NCBI RefSeq assembly: GCF_003265705.1
Contig: NW_020312788.1
Span: forward strand, 1,556,405 to 1,620,404
DNA from: Callorhinus ursinus
Taxonomy: Eukaryota; Chordata; Mammalia; Carnivora; Otariidae
DNA length: 64,000 nucleotides
Direction: 5' to 3'
The notes under the pieces were generated by a model. It worked only from the letters and a program-made list of their open reading frames with translations, did no database searches and was not told the origin of the DNA. Of this stretch, positions 1-27,243 are shown piece by piece. Position 1 is the stretch's first letter; each line of letters begins with the position of its first letter. The position numbers and the translations under genes were made by a program.

Positions 1-290
1 AATATTTTAAAAGAAAGAACTGATGTATATGTGTGTGTGGCAATTTTGAATTTTGAAAAGGCCGAGGAAAAAACATTTTAACCTTATTTTTCTCATTTTA
101 TTTCAAAATTGTCATTCTTGGCATTGTCACCAGAGTAGTTTTTGGGAACCACTGGTGTGTGTTATTGTTCCTTGTGGGGCCTCTTACTAATACCAAGATA
201 TTATACCTTATGGTTTTTGTTGTTGTTGTTTTAATAATTTGGAACACCATTTGGGGGAGGAATAATGCGAGATAAGAAATTGCATTAGTC

Positions 291-480
291 GGGCGCCTGG
301 GTGGCTCAGTTGGTTAAGCGACTGCCTTCAGCTCAGGTCATGATCCTGGAGTCCCGGGATCGAGTGCCGCATTGGGCTCCCTGCTCAGCAGGGAGTCTGC
401 TTCTCCCTCTGACCCTCTTCCCTCTCGTGCTCTCTCTATCTCATTCTCTCTCTCAAATAAATAAAATCTTAAAAAAAAAA
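291..480 (+). mobile_element. CAN-SINE
   Basis: Full-length tRNA-Lys-derived SINE with the 'gaccctcttccctctcgtgc' body variant and AATAAA-TCTT-A tail. The perfect flanking repeat AAGAAATTGCATTAGTC (274-290, 480-496) marks a recent insertion in a METTL5 intron. Confidence 0.93.
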
Positions 481-506
481 AGAAATTGCATTAGTCATTT
501 ACATGA

Positions 507-5806
<5,300 letters not shown>

Positions 5807-5848
5807 AAGCCTCTAAAGACAAAAGCAGCTTAAAACCTAATTAAGATG

Positions 5849-5854
5849 AATAAA
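5849..5854 (+). promoter_or_regulatory. METTL5: METTL5 poly(A) signal
   Basis: AATAAA lies 43 bases after the METTL5 stop. Cleavage 10-30 bases downstream would fall in SSB's stop codon and last coding exon on the other strand. Canonical hexamer seen; use inferred. Confidence 0.6.
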
Positions 5855-5871
5855 AAATTTTTTTCACTAAA

Positions 5872-16189
<10,318 letters not shown>

Positions 16190-16930
16190 GGCCCCACCAT
16201 TCCCCGACCTCCAGTTTGTCCCACAGGATTCAAGGAAGCCTCCGGCGATTAACTACGGCCAATCGCCTCAGAAACTTAACCAGTGGCCCGAAACGTCTGC
16301 ACCCCGCGACACCAGAAGACAGGCAGGTAGGAAGTCTTAAAGACGCAGAAGGGATGCGGGCAGCGTCCGTCCAAAGGACCCGCCAGAGCCCAGTCCCAAA
16401 GCAACCACTGGCTCGCTTGGGCGGCAGCGTCGTGCGGGGCAAGCCCGGCTCCTGCATTCCTCTCAGGGACCACGTCTACACCGCGCCCCGGCCCGCGCCC
16501 CTCCGCTCCCAGCCCAGCGCGCCGCCTCGGGCTGCGGCCCACGCGGCGCTCGCCCGAACATGCGGACGGCGAGGAGTGGACGCACCCGCGTGAGGCAACA
16601 AGGAAATGGAATGCGCCGTCGCCACTCAAAGCAGATGCTTTTGTACTTCTTCTCTTCAGCCACCGAGAGTTGCTCACCTTTAAGGTCCCGGTCCCACAAA
16701 GCCACGCCGCACAAACACCAACAGCGACAACAACGTCCCGACTTCCCAGCGCCGCCGGCTGGCCTACCGCGCGTGAGGAAGATGGGGGCCGTCCCGGCAG
16801 CCCTCGCGGCCCGAGTGGGCGGAGCTTCGGGTAAGGCAGGAGACGGCACGGCGCTAGGAGCTTGCGCGCCGGCGGCGGACTCCCACGGCTCGCGGAGTCC
16901 CGCCCTCACGCGGCTGAGGTTGGGTTCAAA
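16190..16930 (-). promoter_or_regulatory. SSB: SSB CpG-island promoter
   Basis: The stretch is GC-rich with many CpGs, flanked by AT-rich DNA. GC boxes are seen at about 16817 (GGGCGG) and 16900 (CCGCCC). No TATA box is obvious. Long frames on both strands here are composition effects. Human SSB also has an alternative intron-1 promoter; I cannot locate its equivalent in 14964-16190. Confidence 0.75.
16678..16781 (-). other. SSB: SSB noncoding first exon (inferred)
   Basis: On the minus strand a good donor, AAAG/GTGAGC, ends an exon at 16678 inside the CpG island. A pyrimidine start CTTCCTC at 16781-16775 would give a 5'UTR exon of about 104 bases, joined to the exon at 14963. Start site inferred, not measured. 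Confidence 0.55.
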
Positions 16931-17167
16931 TGTCCCGCAGGGCTTTGGAGAGTGTTAGGTTAAGTATTTATTGTTAAATTTCTGGACCGCTTTTGTATCT
17001 CCAGTACTACTTAGAATTTTCGTGCGTATGAAGTATTTGGCTTTTTCTCAGATTATACTTTTCCAAAAAAATTGTTTTAATGATCCGTATGTATATGTAA
17101 ACTACATCGTGTTGTGATAGTTCTCAAAAAAATGGCAAGTGAAATTTTTTTAAAAATCAGGGATTCA

Positions 17168-17391
17168 GGGGGCGCCTGGGTGGCTCAGTCGTTAAGCGTC
17201 TGCCTTCAGCTCAGGTCATGATCCCGGGGTCCTGGGATCGAGTCCCGCATCGGGCTCCCTGCTCCGCGGGAAGCCTGCTTCTCCCTCTCCCACTCCCCCT
17301 GCTTGTGTTCCCTTTCTCGCTGTCTCTCTCTCTCTGTTGAAAAATAAATAAAATCTTTAAAAAAATAAAAATAAAAACAAAAAATTTAAAA
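17168..17391 (+). mobile_element. CAN-SINE
   Basis: Body variant cccactccccctgcttgtgt. Near-repeat flanks aaaatcagggattcag / aaaatcagattcag. Upstream side of SSB. Confidence 0.92.
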
Positions 17392-17419
17392 AAAATCAGA
17401 TTCAGGAATCTTAGAGTTG

Positions 17420-17640
17420 AGAAAACAATAGAGTAGAGCGTTTAAGAGCTGGGAATCTGGAATCGGCCTGTGTTCAAATAACGGCTCACCTGTTTACAGG
17501 CTATGACGTGAGGCAAGTTACTAAACTTATCTATCCCTTATGTATAAAATGGGGCCAGTAATATCTACCACCTTCTTCGTACAGTTTTTGTGAGCGTTAA
17601 ACCTGATACAACATGTACCTTGCTGGGAACTGCATAAAGC
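17420..17640 (+). mobile_element. MIR fragment
   Basis: Reads tgtgttcaaataacggctca, tgacgtgaggcaagttacta and tgtataaaatggggccagta. Confidence 0.6.
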
Positions 17641-18169
17641 CGGAGGAGCAGATGATGTTAATTTAAAACAAAAAATGTGATTTTAGAAGATCAAAATGCC
17701 ATCTAGTGCAGAAATCTATTGCCTCTGGTAGGGCCCTTTTCTATTAGTATACTTTTTGCACGATAATTTAGTCACTTAGAGGATTTTTTTCTTGTGGTGA
17801 GCTAATCTATTTTTCCCTCAGTTTTCTTGAAAATTTGAGGTGATATTGGTGAAATGGCCTTTTAAGTGATCTCAGGGCTTTTTGGCAGTTCCAAAATAGA
17901 TCAAATGTATTTATTTGGAGGGAAAATGCAGTTATAGATTTAATCCAGACATTGCATCAAGCCGATGAGAAAAAAATTAATAGTTATACTCAGGTAATTT
18001 AAATTCAAATTAATCAGGTTCTCTTTTATTTACTCAACAAATGCTTATCTAATCTCTACTTTCTGCCAGACTTAATTTAAAAAGTTAATTTTCTTTTTGA
18101 TCAAGTGAGTGAGAATATAGGTATTTAAAAAAACACATCAAATGTCTGTCAGAGTACTCCCACTCATCC

Positions 18170-18280
18170 TTTCAGCAAACTGTTTATTACATACCTACTA
18201 ATGTCCTGATATGGAGCTTAGCACTGGGAATAAAAAGAAGACCCAGACCCTGCCTAGAGACAGTGGCACCTAAACAAATG
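18170..18280 (+). mobile_element. L2/MIR-like fragment
   Basis: tttattacatacctactaat ... gcttagcactgggaataaaa is the usual old tail motif. Confidence 0.35.
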
Positions 18281-18399
18281 TAAGTGCACATTTGTGCCCT
18301 ACAGTGTCTGGGTAGAACAGCGGATGCATACAGTCTACTACCAGAAACTGCCATTAACTGTGGAACATTTAGTTTAGTGTTCCTATCTGGTTTACTCCT

Positions 18400-18485
18400 C
18401 CCTCCCCTTCCCTCCCCTCCCCCTCTCACCCTCCTCCTCCTCCTCCTCCTCCTCCTCCTCGCCTCCCCTGCCTTACCCCTCCCCT
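18400..18485 (+). repeat. Polypyrimidine tract with (CTC)n
   Basis: Nearly pure C/T for about 80 bases, with about ten CTC units at 18430-18460. Confidence 0.9.
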
Positions 18486-18639
18486 CTCTTCCATGGGCCA
18501 AGCTCCATGCAGCCACCACCCTTTGGGGAAAATTGATTCCTGACTGCACACCAGGTAGCTTCATTTTTTCATATAAAGCACCAAGAAGACTTTCTCTCAG
18601 GCTGATATCCATCTCTCTCATAGCTTAACTTTATAGGAT

Positions 18640-19030
18640 AACATACTAAAAGATCATCTCTTTGGGTATAAATTTAGTATCATCACTTTAGAGAGCAACT
18701 TGGTAATATCCACTAAAGTGTATGATATGTGTAACTGATGGCTCCAAAGTCCGCTCCTAAAAATATATTCTAGGGAAATTTTCACATCTGTGCACAATAA
18801 AGCATGTGCAAGAATATTCATAGCTGAATGGTATATAAATGCAAAGAATTGGAAATCAATTAAGTTGCATCTTACACTAAGAAAGAATGGGTAACTAAAT
18901 TGTGCTGTAATTAAAGAAAGAAATAATAAACTTTACAGTGATAAAAAAAACTAGATCTACATGCATTGACATTGATGAAATTCACAAACATAATGCTGAG
19001 TTAAAAAAAAAAACTTTTAGAAGAACTATA
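18640..19030 (+). mobile_element. Old L1 fragment
   Basis: Diverged sense L1 text (gagagcaacttggtaatatc; agaatattcatagctgaatg), ending in an A run at about 19005. Confidence 0.45.
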
Positions 19031-19199
19031 AGTAGCATCCCCAGCCACTGTGGCAATGAAAAATCCCACCCACATTTCTAAACACTAGGAGGTGGTTACT
19101 GCTACTCCTGTGCCCCTCCCCCCATTTTGAGAACTATTAATCTAGGATAATGGTATTATTCTATTTTGAGCATTTAGACTTACTCTGTTTGGAATTATT

Positions 19200-19560
19200 A
19201 GACTTCCAGGTAGAGATGTCAAGTAGACAATTGGTAAATGCATTTGGAACTTAGGAAAAGTCAGGATTGGAGATACAAATTTTGGGGTTATTAGCAACTA
19301 GAAGGCATTTAAAGTCATAGCATTGGATGAGCTCTCCCAGAGAGAGTATAGACCATGAAGACAAGAGGCTCCAAGACTGAAACTCTAGCAATCCAATTTT
19401 TTGGATATTGGATAAAGGAAGAGAAGCCTGTACAAGAGCTAGAATGAGCACAGCGTGAGATGTTCTAGAAAAATATGGTACCAGAGAAGCTAAAAGGGGA
19501 GATTGTTACAAGGAAGGAGTAATTAACTGAGCAAATTCTGCTGAGAAGGGCTGCAGCCTA
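19200..19560 (-). mobile_element. Old L2 fragment, antisense
   Basis: Plus strand reads ggtagagatgtcaagtagac, cattggatgagctctcccag and caaattctgctgag, matching reverse-complement L2. Confidence 0.5.
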
Positions 19561-19686
19561 ACCACTTTTGTCATTATTGCAGAAACTATTACTTATTCCC
19601 CAAAGAAGATCTCCCTTTACTCTGTAATAATAAAATGACCCCTGATTTTAAACCAAGTGCATGACCAATCAGAAATAAAAGCTACA

Positions 19687-20011
19687 GGGACACATGGGGG
19701 GCTCAGTAGATTGAGTGCCCAACTCTTGATTTTGGCTCAGGTCATAATCTCAGGGTCATGGCATCAAGCCCCACCTTGGGCTGTGCACTCAACAGGGAGT
19801 CTGCTTGGGAATCTCTACCTCTACCCCTCCACTGCACCCCTTCTTCCCCCCCCAACTCCCCCACTTGTGCACACTCAAGCGCTCTCTCTCTCTCTTTCTC
19901 ACACCTGGCTGGCTCAGTAGAGCATGCAACTCTTGATCTTCGGGTTGTAAGTTTGAGGCCCACGTTGCATGTAGAGATTAAATTAAAGCCTTAAAAAAAA
20001 GAAAAAAAAGA
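19687..20011 (+). mobile_element. Composite of two CAN-SINEs
   Basis: A long subtype (19687 to about 19900) is joined without its A tail to a short subtype (ctggctggctcagtagagc ... atgtagagattaaatt). Confidence 0.75.
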
Positions 20012-20125
20012 AAAAGTGATGAGCACTGAGTAATGTATAGAATTGTTAAATCATTATATTGTATACCTGAAACATATAACACTGTATGTTAAGTATACTT
20101 GAATTTTAAAAAATAAATTAATTAA
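20012..20125 (+). mobile_element. L1 3'-terminal fragment
   Basis: Short L1 tail: gtgatgagcactgagtaatg then ttgtatacctgaaacatata, A-rich end. Confidence 0.6.
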
Positions 20126-20141
20126 AAAAATTTTTAAATAG

Positions 20142-20330
20142 GGGCACCTAGGTGGCTCAGTTAGTTAAGTGTCCGCCTTTGGCTCAGGTCATGATCCCAG
20201 GGTCCTGGGATCGAGCCCTGTGTTGGGCTTCCTGTTCATTGGGGAGTCGGCTTCTCCCTCTAACCCTACCATGCTTGGGCTCTCTCTCTCTCTTTCAAGT
20301 AAATAAATAAAATCTTAAAAAATTTTTTTT
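20142..20330 (+). mobile_element. CAN-SINE
   Basis: Head gggcacctaggtggctcag; follows an L1 tail directly. Confidence 0.9.
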
Positions 20331-20430
20331 TAAATAAATAAAAGCTACATTTTTCTAGCCTCTTTTGCAGCTAAATAAGACCATGTCTGGCTAATGAGAT
20401 GTAACAGTGATACGTGCAACTTCCACATCA

Positions 20431-20624
20431 TTTTTTAAAAGATTTTATTTATTTGAGAGCGAGAGAGTGAGCAAGCACGAGTCGGGGGGAGGGGGCAGAG
20501 GGAGAGGGAGAAACAGACTCCCCACTGAGCAGGGAGCCCAACTTCGGGGCTTGATCCCAGGACCCTGAGATCATGACCTGAGCTGAAGGCAATGCGTAAC
20601 CGACTGAGCCACCCAGGCACCCCA
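20431..20624 (-). mobile_element. CAN-SINE
   Basis: Flanks caacttccacatcatt / caacttccaggtcatt. Confidence 0.9.
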
Positions 20625-21410
20625 ACTTCCAGGTCATTCTTAAAGAGAATGAATTTGTTCTCTTTCCACTAGCTGGGTGTAGATGTACACAATTGGACCA
20701 AGCAAATAAAGGCAACACCACAGCTATAGCAAAGCAACCATAGAAGGAACCCAAGTCCCTGAGAGCCTAGAGCTGTCATACCAGTCCTGATGCCCTCACA
20801 GAACGGAATTACCATTCAAACTTGACTTTAGTGAGGGGGGAATAAAGAGCATGAAAACTTCATTCAAGGCAGATGTGTCAATGTTTTAGCCTTTTGGTCA
20901 GAGATAGTCAACAGATTTTTCACTAAGCTCCCAACAGAGCTCACCACTCTGAAGGTTGCTTGTGCTCGATTTTTCTATTTTTTTGTGTGCAAGGTGAATG
21001 TCAGAGTGCCTAAAAGTCAGAAGTCTAGTGCCTCCTGTAGGACTGATTTTTTTTTTGTCTTCTTGCTCATTTTTTTTGTCCTCTTGAACGTGTGACAGAA
21101 TCTTGCATGAGACCTGCCTTCATTGTAACAGATGACCAGAGTGTGAGGTTGTTGGAGGATACCTGGAACTTGCCCCTAGATCTCCATTACCCCCCCAAGT
21201 TGTCTAATAAACTGTGAACAACGAAATTTTCTTGGGTCAATTTGCTTCATTTGATGCAGTGAACACGTAATATAAATTATTGGCAGATCTTCTATAAGAG
21301 ACAACACATGGAAGATGATAAAACAACACAGGTTCTTTACTAAGACTTTGTCTAAAATAAAATATTTGTGACACATAAAGGGAGAGGAAGGGGCCATTTT
21401 GTGAGGTAAA
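20625..21410. other. Intergenic, nothing recognised
   Basis: Unique-looking; no coding similarity. Confidence 0.45.
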
Positions 21411-21606
21411 CTTTTTTTTTAAGATTTTATTTATTTATTTGACAGAGAGAGACACAGTGAGTGAGGGAACACAAGCAGGGGGAGTGGGAGAGGGAGAAGC
21501 GGCTTCCCATGGAGCAGGGAGCCCGATGTGGGGCTCGATCCCAGTTCCCCGGGATCATGACCTGAGCCGAAGGCAGACGCTTAATGACTGAGCCACCCAG
21601 GAGCCC
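21411..21606 (-). mobile_element. CAN-SINE
   Basis: Flanked by gtgaggtaaacttttt on both sides. Confidence 0.92.
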
Positions 21607-22860
21607 CGTGAGGTAAACTTTTTAAAAGTTGAATTATAACACACAAACAGTAAAGTGCATGACTTTCAAGTGTATGGCTTAATGAAGTTTCACAAATGAA
21701 CAATACCTTGTAACCACCACCCACATTGAAACATAGAACATTTTCAGCACTCTAGAAAGGTCCTTCACGCTCTCCTTCTACCCTCTTAAAAGTAACTATC
21801 ATAGGGGCGCCTGGGTGGCTCCGTCCTTAGCCTTCCACTTAGGTCATGATCCCAGGACCTTGGGATTGAGCCCCATCTCCCTCTCCCACTCCCCCTGCTT
21901 GTGTTCCCTCTCTCACTGTGTCTCTCTGTCAAATAAATGAATAAAATCTTTAAAAAAAAATAAAAGCATTGTAGATTAGCTTTGCCTGTTCTAGAAGGCA
22001 ACATAACTGGAATCATGTTGTATATATACAGTATATATGGTGTATGAATATACCACAATTTATCCATTCTTCTGTTGATGGGCATTTGTCTACTATAAAT
22101 AAAGCTGCTCTGAACACTCTGGCGCATGTCTTTGGGTAGATGTTAGATGTTGAGCTAAGAGTGAAAAACTGGGTCACAGGGCAGGTGTGTGTTTAGCTTT
22201 GATACACAATGCCAAATAGCTTTCCAAAGTGGTCATATCATTTTCACATGAACCTACAATGTGTCTGTTAAACAACCTGGGAAGCACACTGTCATTATTT
22301 TTAATTTTGGCCATTCTAACGATGGTGTGATGGTATCTCATTGTGCCTTTAATTTGCATTTCCTTGGTGATTTACAACGTTCAGCACCTTTTTATGTGCT
22401 ACTTTCCATTTGAACATCATTGTTTGTGAAATGTCTATCCGAAGTGTTTTGTCCATTTTTTAAATTATGTTATGTCCTTTTTAAAAAAATGGATATTTAA
22501 GAGTTTGTTTATATAATCCAGATACAAATTCTGTGTCAAATATATGTACTGTGGATATCTTCCCCCAGGTCCACAGCTTGCTTTTTCACTCTCCTATTAG
22601 TGTTTTTGGATGATTACTGAATTTTATATTGTGTTTATGAAATCACTGCCTACCCCAAAGTCACAAATATTTTCCCCTGATTTCTTTTAGAAGCTTCATT
22701 GTCTTCTTCTGACATTTAATTCTGTGATTCATCTCAAATTAATTTTGGGATATAGTATAAGGTAGATGACAGGGTTTGGTTTTGTTTTGTTTTCCTATAT
22801 GGATAGAAAATCAAGTGTTTAGCACCATTTATTGAGAAGATTGTTACCATGGCTAGCTCT
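21607..22860 (-). mobile_element. Old L1 fragment
   Basis: Antisense L1 text: accacaatttatccattctt, atctcattgtgcctttaatt, cttcccccaggtccacagct. Interrupted by a CAN-SINE at 21804-21960. Confidence 0.7.
21804..21960 (+). mobile_element. CAN-SINE, internally deleted
   Basis: Jumps from gattgagccccat to ctccctctcccactcc. Inserted in an old L1. Confidence 0.87.
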
Positions 22861-22936
22861 AGAATGGTTATCCAAATTTAGAAAGAAATGTTTTAAAAGA
22901 GAAGTTAAATTAGCCACTTTAAAAACCCAGGAAGTT

Positions 22937-23185
22937 GGGGGGGCGCCTGGGTGGCTCAGTCGGTTAAGGGGCTGCCTTCGGCTCAGGTCATGATCTCAGG
23001 GTCCTGGGATCGAGCCCCCATGTCTGGCTCCCTGCTCAGCGGAGAGCCTGCTTCTCCCTCTCCCTCTCCCTCTGCCTACTTGTGCTCTCTCTCTATCTCT
23101 CTGTCAAATAAATAAATAAAATCTTTAAAAAAAAAAAAAACACCCAGGTAGTTGGGTGGCTCAGATGGTTAGGCAAAACCCAGGT
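22937..23185 (+). mobile_element. CAN-SINE with a second SINE head stub
   Basis: After the A tail (to 23140) comes cccaggtagttgggtggctcag atggttaggc, about 23 bases of another SINE head, then aaaacccaggtag again. Confidence 0.8.
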
Positions 23186-23590
23186 AGTACACTCATGTTC
23201 ATAGCATTTTTCATAATAGCCAAAATGAGGAAGCAATCCAAGTGTCTATCGACTGATGAATAGATAAGCAAAATGTGGTATAAAATGTGGTACAGTGGAA
23301 TTAAATTTAATACTTACAGTGGAATTCAACAAATACAATGGAATTCAGCCTTAAAAAGGAAGGAAGTTCTGCGGTATGGTAGTGGCATAGATGAAACCTG
23401 AGGCCATTATCCTAAGACAAATAAGCCAGTCACAAAAGCACAAATATTATAGGATTCCACTTATATGAGGTACTTAGAGTAGTCAAAATCATAAAGACAG
23501 GAAGTGCAATGGTGGTTGCCAGGGGCTGGAGGAAGGGAGAATGGGGAGTTACTGTTTAATGGATATAGAGTTTCAGTTTTACAAAATGAA
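23175..23590 (+). mobile_element. Old L1 3' fragment
   Basis: Sense L1 3' text: catagcatttttcataatag, ccaagtgtctatcgactgat, ggaggaagggagaatgggga. Confidence 0.65.
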
Positions 23591-23982
23591 TCTGGGGGAT
23601 CTTCTCTTAACACACAAACGGAAATCATACTTTGAGGGCAGCGCCTCCTACTGGGAGGACTGCTCTAAACCACACACTGGGGAGCATAACTGCAATTAGT
23701 AGAAAAATCCCAAGGGAAGGAGTTCTAGCCTACTCATTCAAAAACAGAAATGAAGTAATAAATTAACTAAAAAGAACCATGGGGAATTTTGAGAGAATCA
23801 AGGGATCCAAACAAAAGAAATTAGATGAAGTATTGTATTGTAAAAGTGTTACTAATAAACCATTTGTAAGCTTTGGAAAGAATCTCAAGAAGAGAGCTCA
23901 GAGGGTTGCAAGTGTTTTGTTTTCTGTTTTTGGTTTTGGCTTGGTTGTTTTCATTTTTACCACAGAAATGTTCTTTTTTTTT

Positions 23983-24170
23983 CTTTTAAAGATTTTATTT
24001 ATTTATTTGACAGAGAGAGAGCACAAGCAGGGGGAGCTGCAGGCTGAGGGAGAGGGAGAAGCAGACTCCCCGCTGAGCAGAGCCTGACTCAACTGGAGGC
24101 TCCAGGATCCTGGAGTCACGACCCAAGCTGAAGGCAGACACTTAACCGACTGAGCCACCCAGGCACCCCA
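23983..24170 (-). mobile_element. CAN-SINE
   Basis: Flanks taccacagaaatgttc / taccacagaagttttc. Confidence 0.9.
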
Positions 24171-24216
24171 TACCACAGAAGTTTTCAAGCACACTCCAGA
24201 ATTAGAAAGAACAGTA

Positions 24217-24400
24217 TGGGGCACCTGGGTGACTCGGTGGGTTAAGCGGCTGACTTTGGCTGAGATCATGATCCCAGGGTCCTGGGATTGGCCTCCCGGC
24301 TCAGCAGGGAGCCTGCTTCTCCCTCTCCCTCTCCCTGCTGCTCCCTCTGCTTATACTCTGTCTGTCAAATGAATAAATAAAATCTAAAAAAAAAAAAAAG
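24217..24400 (+). mobile_element. CAN-SINE
   Basis: Opposite orientation to its neighbour 47 bases away; flanks aaagaacagtat / aaagaatagtat. Confidence 0.9.
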
Positions 24401-24587
24401 AATAGTATAATAACTCCCCAAACACCCATCATCCAGTTTCTACATTTATCACCATATGGTCAATTTTGCTTTATCTTTATGCCACCCACTTCCCCCAAAC
24501 TTCACCAGACTATTTTAGAGCAAATGGCAGACATCGTGATGTCATCCATAAAGTCTTACATCTGTATCTTTAAGAATGAGGACTTAA

Positions 24588-24788
24588 GGGCCCCTGGGTG
24601 GCCCAGTTGGTTAAGCGACTGTCTTCAGCTCAGGTCATGATCCTGGAGTCCCTGGATCGAGTCCCGCATTGGGCTCCCTGCTCGGCAGGGAGTCTGCTTC
24701 TCCCTCTGACCCTCCCCCCTCTCATGTGCTCTCTCTCTCATTCTCTCTCTTTCAAATAAATAAATAAATAAATCTTTAAAAAAAAAAG
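24588..24788 (+). mobile_element. CAN-SINE
   Basis: 'gtcctggagtccc/gaccctcccccctctc' variant; perfect flanks aagaatgaggacttaa. Confidence 0.93.
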
Positions 24789-25017
24789 AATGAGGACTTA
24801 AAAATAACCATCTTTACCATTATCATACTCAAAAAATAAAAACAAAAAAAATTTAACGAAAATTATTTAATATCATCAATATGCAGTCCATATTCAAATT
24901 TTCTCGATTGTCTCATAAATATATTTTCAGTTCCTTTATTCAAATCAGCATCTAAATGCTATTGACATATTGCATTGTTGATATGCCTCTTAAATTTCTT
25001 TTAATCTATTTATTTGA

Positions 25018-25208
25018 GGGGCACCTGGGTGGCTCAGTTAGTTGGGCGTCTGCCTTCGGCTCAGGTCATGATCCTGAAGTCCTGGGATCGGGCCCCAAGA
25101 CTGGCTCTCTGCTCAGTGGCGAGCCTGCTTCTCCTTCTGCCTCTGACCCTCCCCCTTCTCATGGTCCTTCTCTCTCTCTCTCTCTCTCAAATAAATAAAA
25201 TCTTAAAA
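25018..25208 (+). mobile_element. CAN-SINE
   Basis: Inserted in the old antisense L1. Confidence 0.9.
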
Positions 25209-25710
25209 AAGAAACAAACAAACAAAATGTTCCTCTGTTCCGTGTATTTTCTATAAACTGAAAATTAGGTCTAGAGGCTTGATAAGATTCTGGCTAGAAA
25301 CTTTGGGAGGAACACTCCATGGGTGATGCTGTGCTCTTTATTGCATCACATCAGGAAGCATGTGAGGTCTGTTAGTGTCCTTTTTGGAATATTAAAATTA
25401 ATCACCTGGCTCAAGTATTGTCAGCCTGCTCCATCATCATAAAGTTCCCCATCAGCTTCTCACCTAATGATTTTAGCAGCTGTTGGTGATCATTGACCAG
25501 ATCCATTATTTCATTAAGATGACAAAATGGTGATTAGTCTATCATTCCTTCTGCATTTATTTGCTGGAATTCCTCTAGTTAAAAAAATATATATACCACA
25601 TTCACATTGTGGTTTCCTTGATGTAGAGCTCATACAGGAAAGACAAGATATATGCTTGATTTTTCTTCTCTTTACCAATTTTCAGAATAATGAGTTGGTT
25701 TCTTGATATT

Positions 25711-25908
25711 CTTTTTTTTTAAGGTTTTTATTTATTTATTTGACAGAGAGAATACTTACTTCACAAGCAGGGGGAGCAGCAAGCAGAGGGAGAGGGAGAG
25801 CAGGTACCCCGCTGAGCAGAGAGCCTGTCTTGGGGCTTGATCCCAGGACCCCGGGATCATGACCTGAGCCGGAGGCAGACGCTTCACTGACTGAGCCACC
25901 CAGGTGCC
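25711..25908 (-). mobile_element. CAN-SINE
   Basis: Flanks tggtttcttgatattctttt / tggtttcttgatactcttt. Confidence 0.9.
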
Positions 25909-26599
25909 TGGTTTCTTGATACTCTTTAAGAATAACCATTTAGTCTGGCTGCAAGTTTTGAGATTAGATTCCCCAAAGCAAGTCCAACAGTGCTGAGGAT
26001 GGCACTCATTAGCACCATCTGAGAGGGTAACTGGCCCTTGGGCCTGCTGAACTGATCAGCGTATACAAGGCCTCAGGTGAAACAAGGACAGAGAAGTGTC
26101 TATTGAATCTGGCAACATGAAAGTTATAGGTGACCTGATACTAGTAGTTTTAGTGATGTGATGGGAATGGAAGCTCTGGAGTGGGTTGTAACAGTGAGTG
26201 GGAGGTGAAGAACTGGAAAAAGAGAAGGAATGACAGCTCTGAGAACTTTTGCTAGGAAGGGGAACAAAGAAATGGGCTGCTCCTGGAGGGAGATCTTGGG
26301 TCAAGTAAGGACTTTTTAGAACAGTGGGATTTTTATTCCATAATAAAAAAGGGAGAAATTAATGACCCATGAGTGGGTACAATTGCAAGAATGATGTCCT
26401 TAAGAGAGAAGATAGGATCCAGAGCATGAGGGGACTAACCTTCGATAGAGCAAAACACTTGTAACAAGTGGGAAGATAGAAGATGTTGCTAAAGATACTG
26501 AAAGAGTTGGTGGTTAGAGTCCCTGTTTAGTTGCTATGTTTTATTCAGTAAAGTATGTGATAGATCATTAACTGATAGGGAGGGTTGGAATTTCTTTCT

Positions 26600-26800
26600 T
26601 TTTTTAAAAGATTTTATTTGTTTGTTTATAGAGTGTGCCTGTGTGAGCAGGGGGTGGGGAGAGGGAGAGAGAGAATCTCAAGCAGACTCTGCAATGAGCA
26701 CAAAGCCCAGTGTGAGGCTCAATCTCACAACCCTGAGATCAGGACCTGAGCTGAAATCAGGAGTCGGCCACTTAACTGACTGAGCCACGCAGGTGCTCCA
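26600..26800 (-). mobile_element. CAN-SINE, diverged
   Basis: Flanks agggttggaatttct / agggttgggatttct. Confidence 0.87.
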
Positions 26801-27039
26801 GGGAGGGTTGGGATTTCTAGGGGAAAAAAAAGAAAATATAAAACAGTTTACTGAGAGAGTGAAATATTGACCTTACTAGGAAAATGTTATACAGTTATTG
26901 AGCAGGTGCTGAACACTTATTTCAACTTTGTGATCATAAAGCTCCAGTGTTCAGCTCGTGTTCAACTACTCGTCTGCAGGCCTAGTGAAGGTCTAGAATT
27001 ATACTTAGCAGGGGAGGTAAGCATAAAAGAAGTAGAGTT

Positions 27040-27243
27040 GGGGGCGCCTGGGTGGCTCAGTTGGTTAAGCATCTGACTCTTGATTTCAGGTCAGGTCATG
27101 ATCTTGGGATCATGAGATCGAGCCCCACGTCAGGCTCCACTCTCAGCATTAAGTCTGCTTGGGATTCTCTCTCTCTCTCTCTCCCTCTGTCCCTCCAGCC
27201 CCCTTTCTCTCTAGGGTAAATAAATAAGATCTTTAAAAAAAAA
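27040..27243 (+). mobile_element. CAN-SINE, 'gactcttgatttcagg' subtype
   Basis: Body has gattctctctctctctct rather than the ccctctccc run. Confidence 0.88.

Larger units (their letters stand above)
24171..25960 (-). mobile_element. Old L1 3' region (L1M-like), antisense, broken by SINEs
   Basis: Between four CAN-SINEs the plus strand reads cacccatcatccagtttcta, attgtctcataaatatattt, gaggcttgataagattctgg and attgcatcacatcaggaagc, a recognisable antisense L1M 3' region. Confidence 0.55.

Noticed and set aside
16216..16958. Frames of 75-148 codons on both strands
   Set aside because: Same composition effect in the SSB CpG island.
18187..18628. Frames of 144 and 114 codons with poly-Arg and poly-Leu
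   Set aside because: Produced by the CTC/GAG repeat.
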